Below, piece by piece: positions 41,454-41,657 of a stretch of 41,657 nucleotides of DNA. The DNA is from an uncultured Collinsella sp. Lineage in GTDB: Bacteria > Actinomycetota > Coriobacteriia > Coriobacteriales > Coriobacteriaceae. The stretch is taken from contig CAUHHV010000022.1 of the NCBI GenBank assembly GCA_959606065.1, positions 1 to 41,657 on the forward strand. Reading direction: 5' to 3'. The notes beneath the pieces were generated by a model that saw nothing but the letters and a program-made list of their open reading frames with translations, was not told where the DNA came from and ran no database searches. A program made the translations under genes and the position numbers. Positions within the stretch are counted from its first letter, which is position 1, and each line of letters begins with the position of its first letter.

Positions 41454-41657
41454 ATGATATCCGGCCGTTCGCGCAGCGATGTCCACCGCAATCTGACAAG
41501 AATCGAGGACGGGGAAACCGTCATCGAGGTCGTGAAGGTCGGTAATCGCCAGGCGTCTACAAAAACATGCCGCGGATGTAAAATGAAGCAGGGTCGAACC
41601 GGAACAGTTCCCGGACAATTGGCGTCCGGCCAGACACTTCGATTCGACCCTTTCTCA
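41454..41657 (+). CDS. Partial ORF of unknown function (cut by window edge)
   Basis: An open frame of 68 codons runs from ATG 41454 to the end without a stop. It begins MISGRSRSDVHRNLTRIEDG and contains TCRGCKMKQGRTG and LRFDPFS. It looks protein-like, with a C-x-x-C pair. A possible SD (AGAGGA) lies about 11 bases upstream inside the hairpin. It is probably a further gene of the integrated element. Identification needs the rest of the sequence. Confidence 0.5.
   Translation, partial: MISGRSRSDVHRNLTRIEDGETVIEVVKVGNRQASTKTCRGCKMKQGRTGTVPGQLASGQTLRFDPFS

Overview
The window looks like a chromosomal segment of a GC-rich anaerobic gut actinobacterium of the Coriobacteriia, most likely Collinsella. 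The reasons are a pyruvate:ferredoxin oxidoreductase, a carbamate kinase start, a dnaX/ybaB/recR set, an actinobacterial-type fha-phosphatase-rodA-pbp-pknB cluster in which rodA and the PBP are one fused gene, and mostly high-GC coding sequence. The genus assignment is an inference from gene content; no database was searched.

Layout. 1-88: start of an arcC-like carbamate kinase (minus). 455-2142: a gene remnant, then a DUF4143-type ATPase behind 34-bp tandem repeats. 2143-2577: three hairpin repeats and a large inverted repeat that ends nifJ. 2578-6117: nifJ (minus). 6595-7089: a 5'-truncated copy of an FHA gene. 7518-9646: a small RiPP locus (plus) with a radical SAM/SPASM maturase, two Cys/Asp-rich precursor peptides sharing the MKHIHP start, and a 35-residue membrane peptide. 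10344-11999: an ABC exporter facing it. 12315-12963: a broken methyltransferase gene. 13265-16953: a minus-strand operon of a membrane-anchored protein, a Ser/Thr kinase and the full-length FHA protein. 17199-21454: recR, ybaB and dnaX (minus), with a plus-strand membrane protein lying between ybaB and dnaX. 21571-22287: a YcxB-like protein. 22393-28228: a LuxR-type membrane regulator with two HTH domains, followed by a secreted protein, two ABC permeases, an ATPase and a lipoprotein/secreted protein. 28668-38731: the cell-wall signalling operon of kinase, FhaA, FhaB, PP2C phosphatase, RodA-PBP fusion and PASTA kinase PknB. 38837-39056: tandem 3' ends of a tRNA-Arg(CCU) gene. 39249 to the window end: the left end of an integrated element (tyrosine integrase, excisionase-like HTH protein, winged-helix protein, partial ORF).

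Main points of interest. (1) The RiPP locus: both precursors carry six aligned Cys, each followed 3-6 positions later by an Asp. This resembles the Cys-X3-Asp thioether pattern of ranthipeptides such as freyrasin. The stretch from the RiPP locus to the broken methyltransferase lies between two same-orientation copies of the FHA 3' end and is visibly richer in A+T than its flanks. (2) Integration at tRNA-Arg: the displaced tRNA 3' end is present twice in tandem, plus once inverted, which points to more than one integration. (3) The signalling content is dense: three Ser/Thr kinases, FHA domains in four loci and one PP2C phosphatase within 32 kb. (4) A SEDS glycosyltransferase and its transpeptidase are joined in one 956-residue polypeptide.
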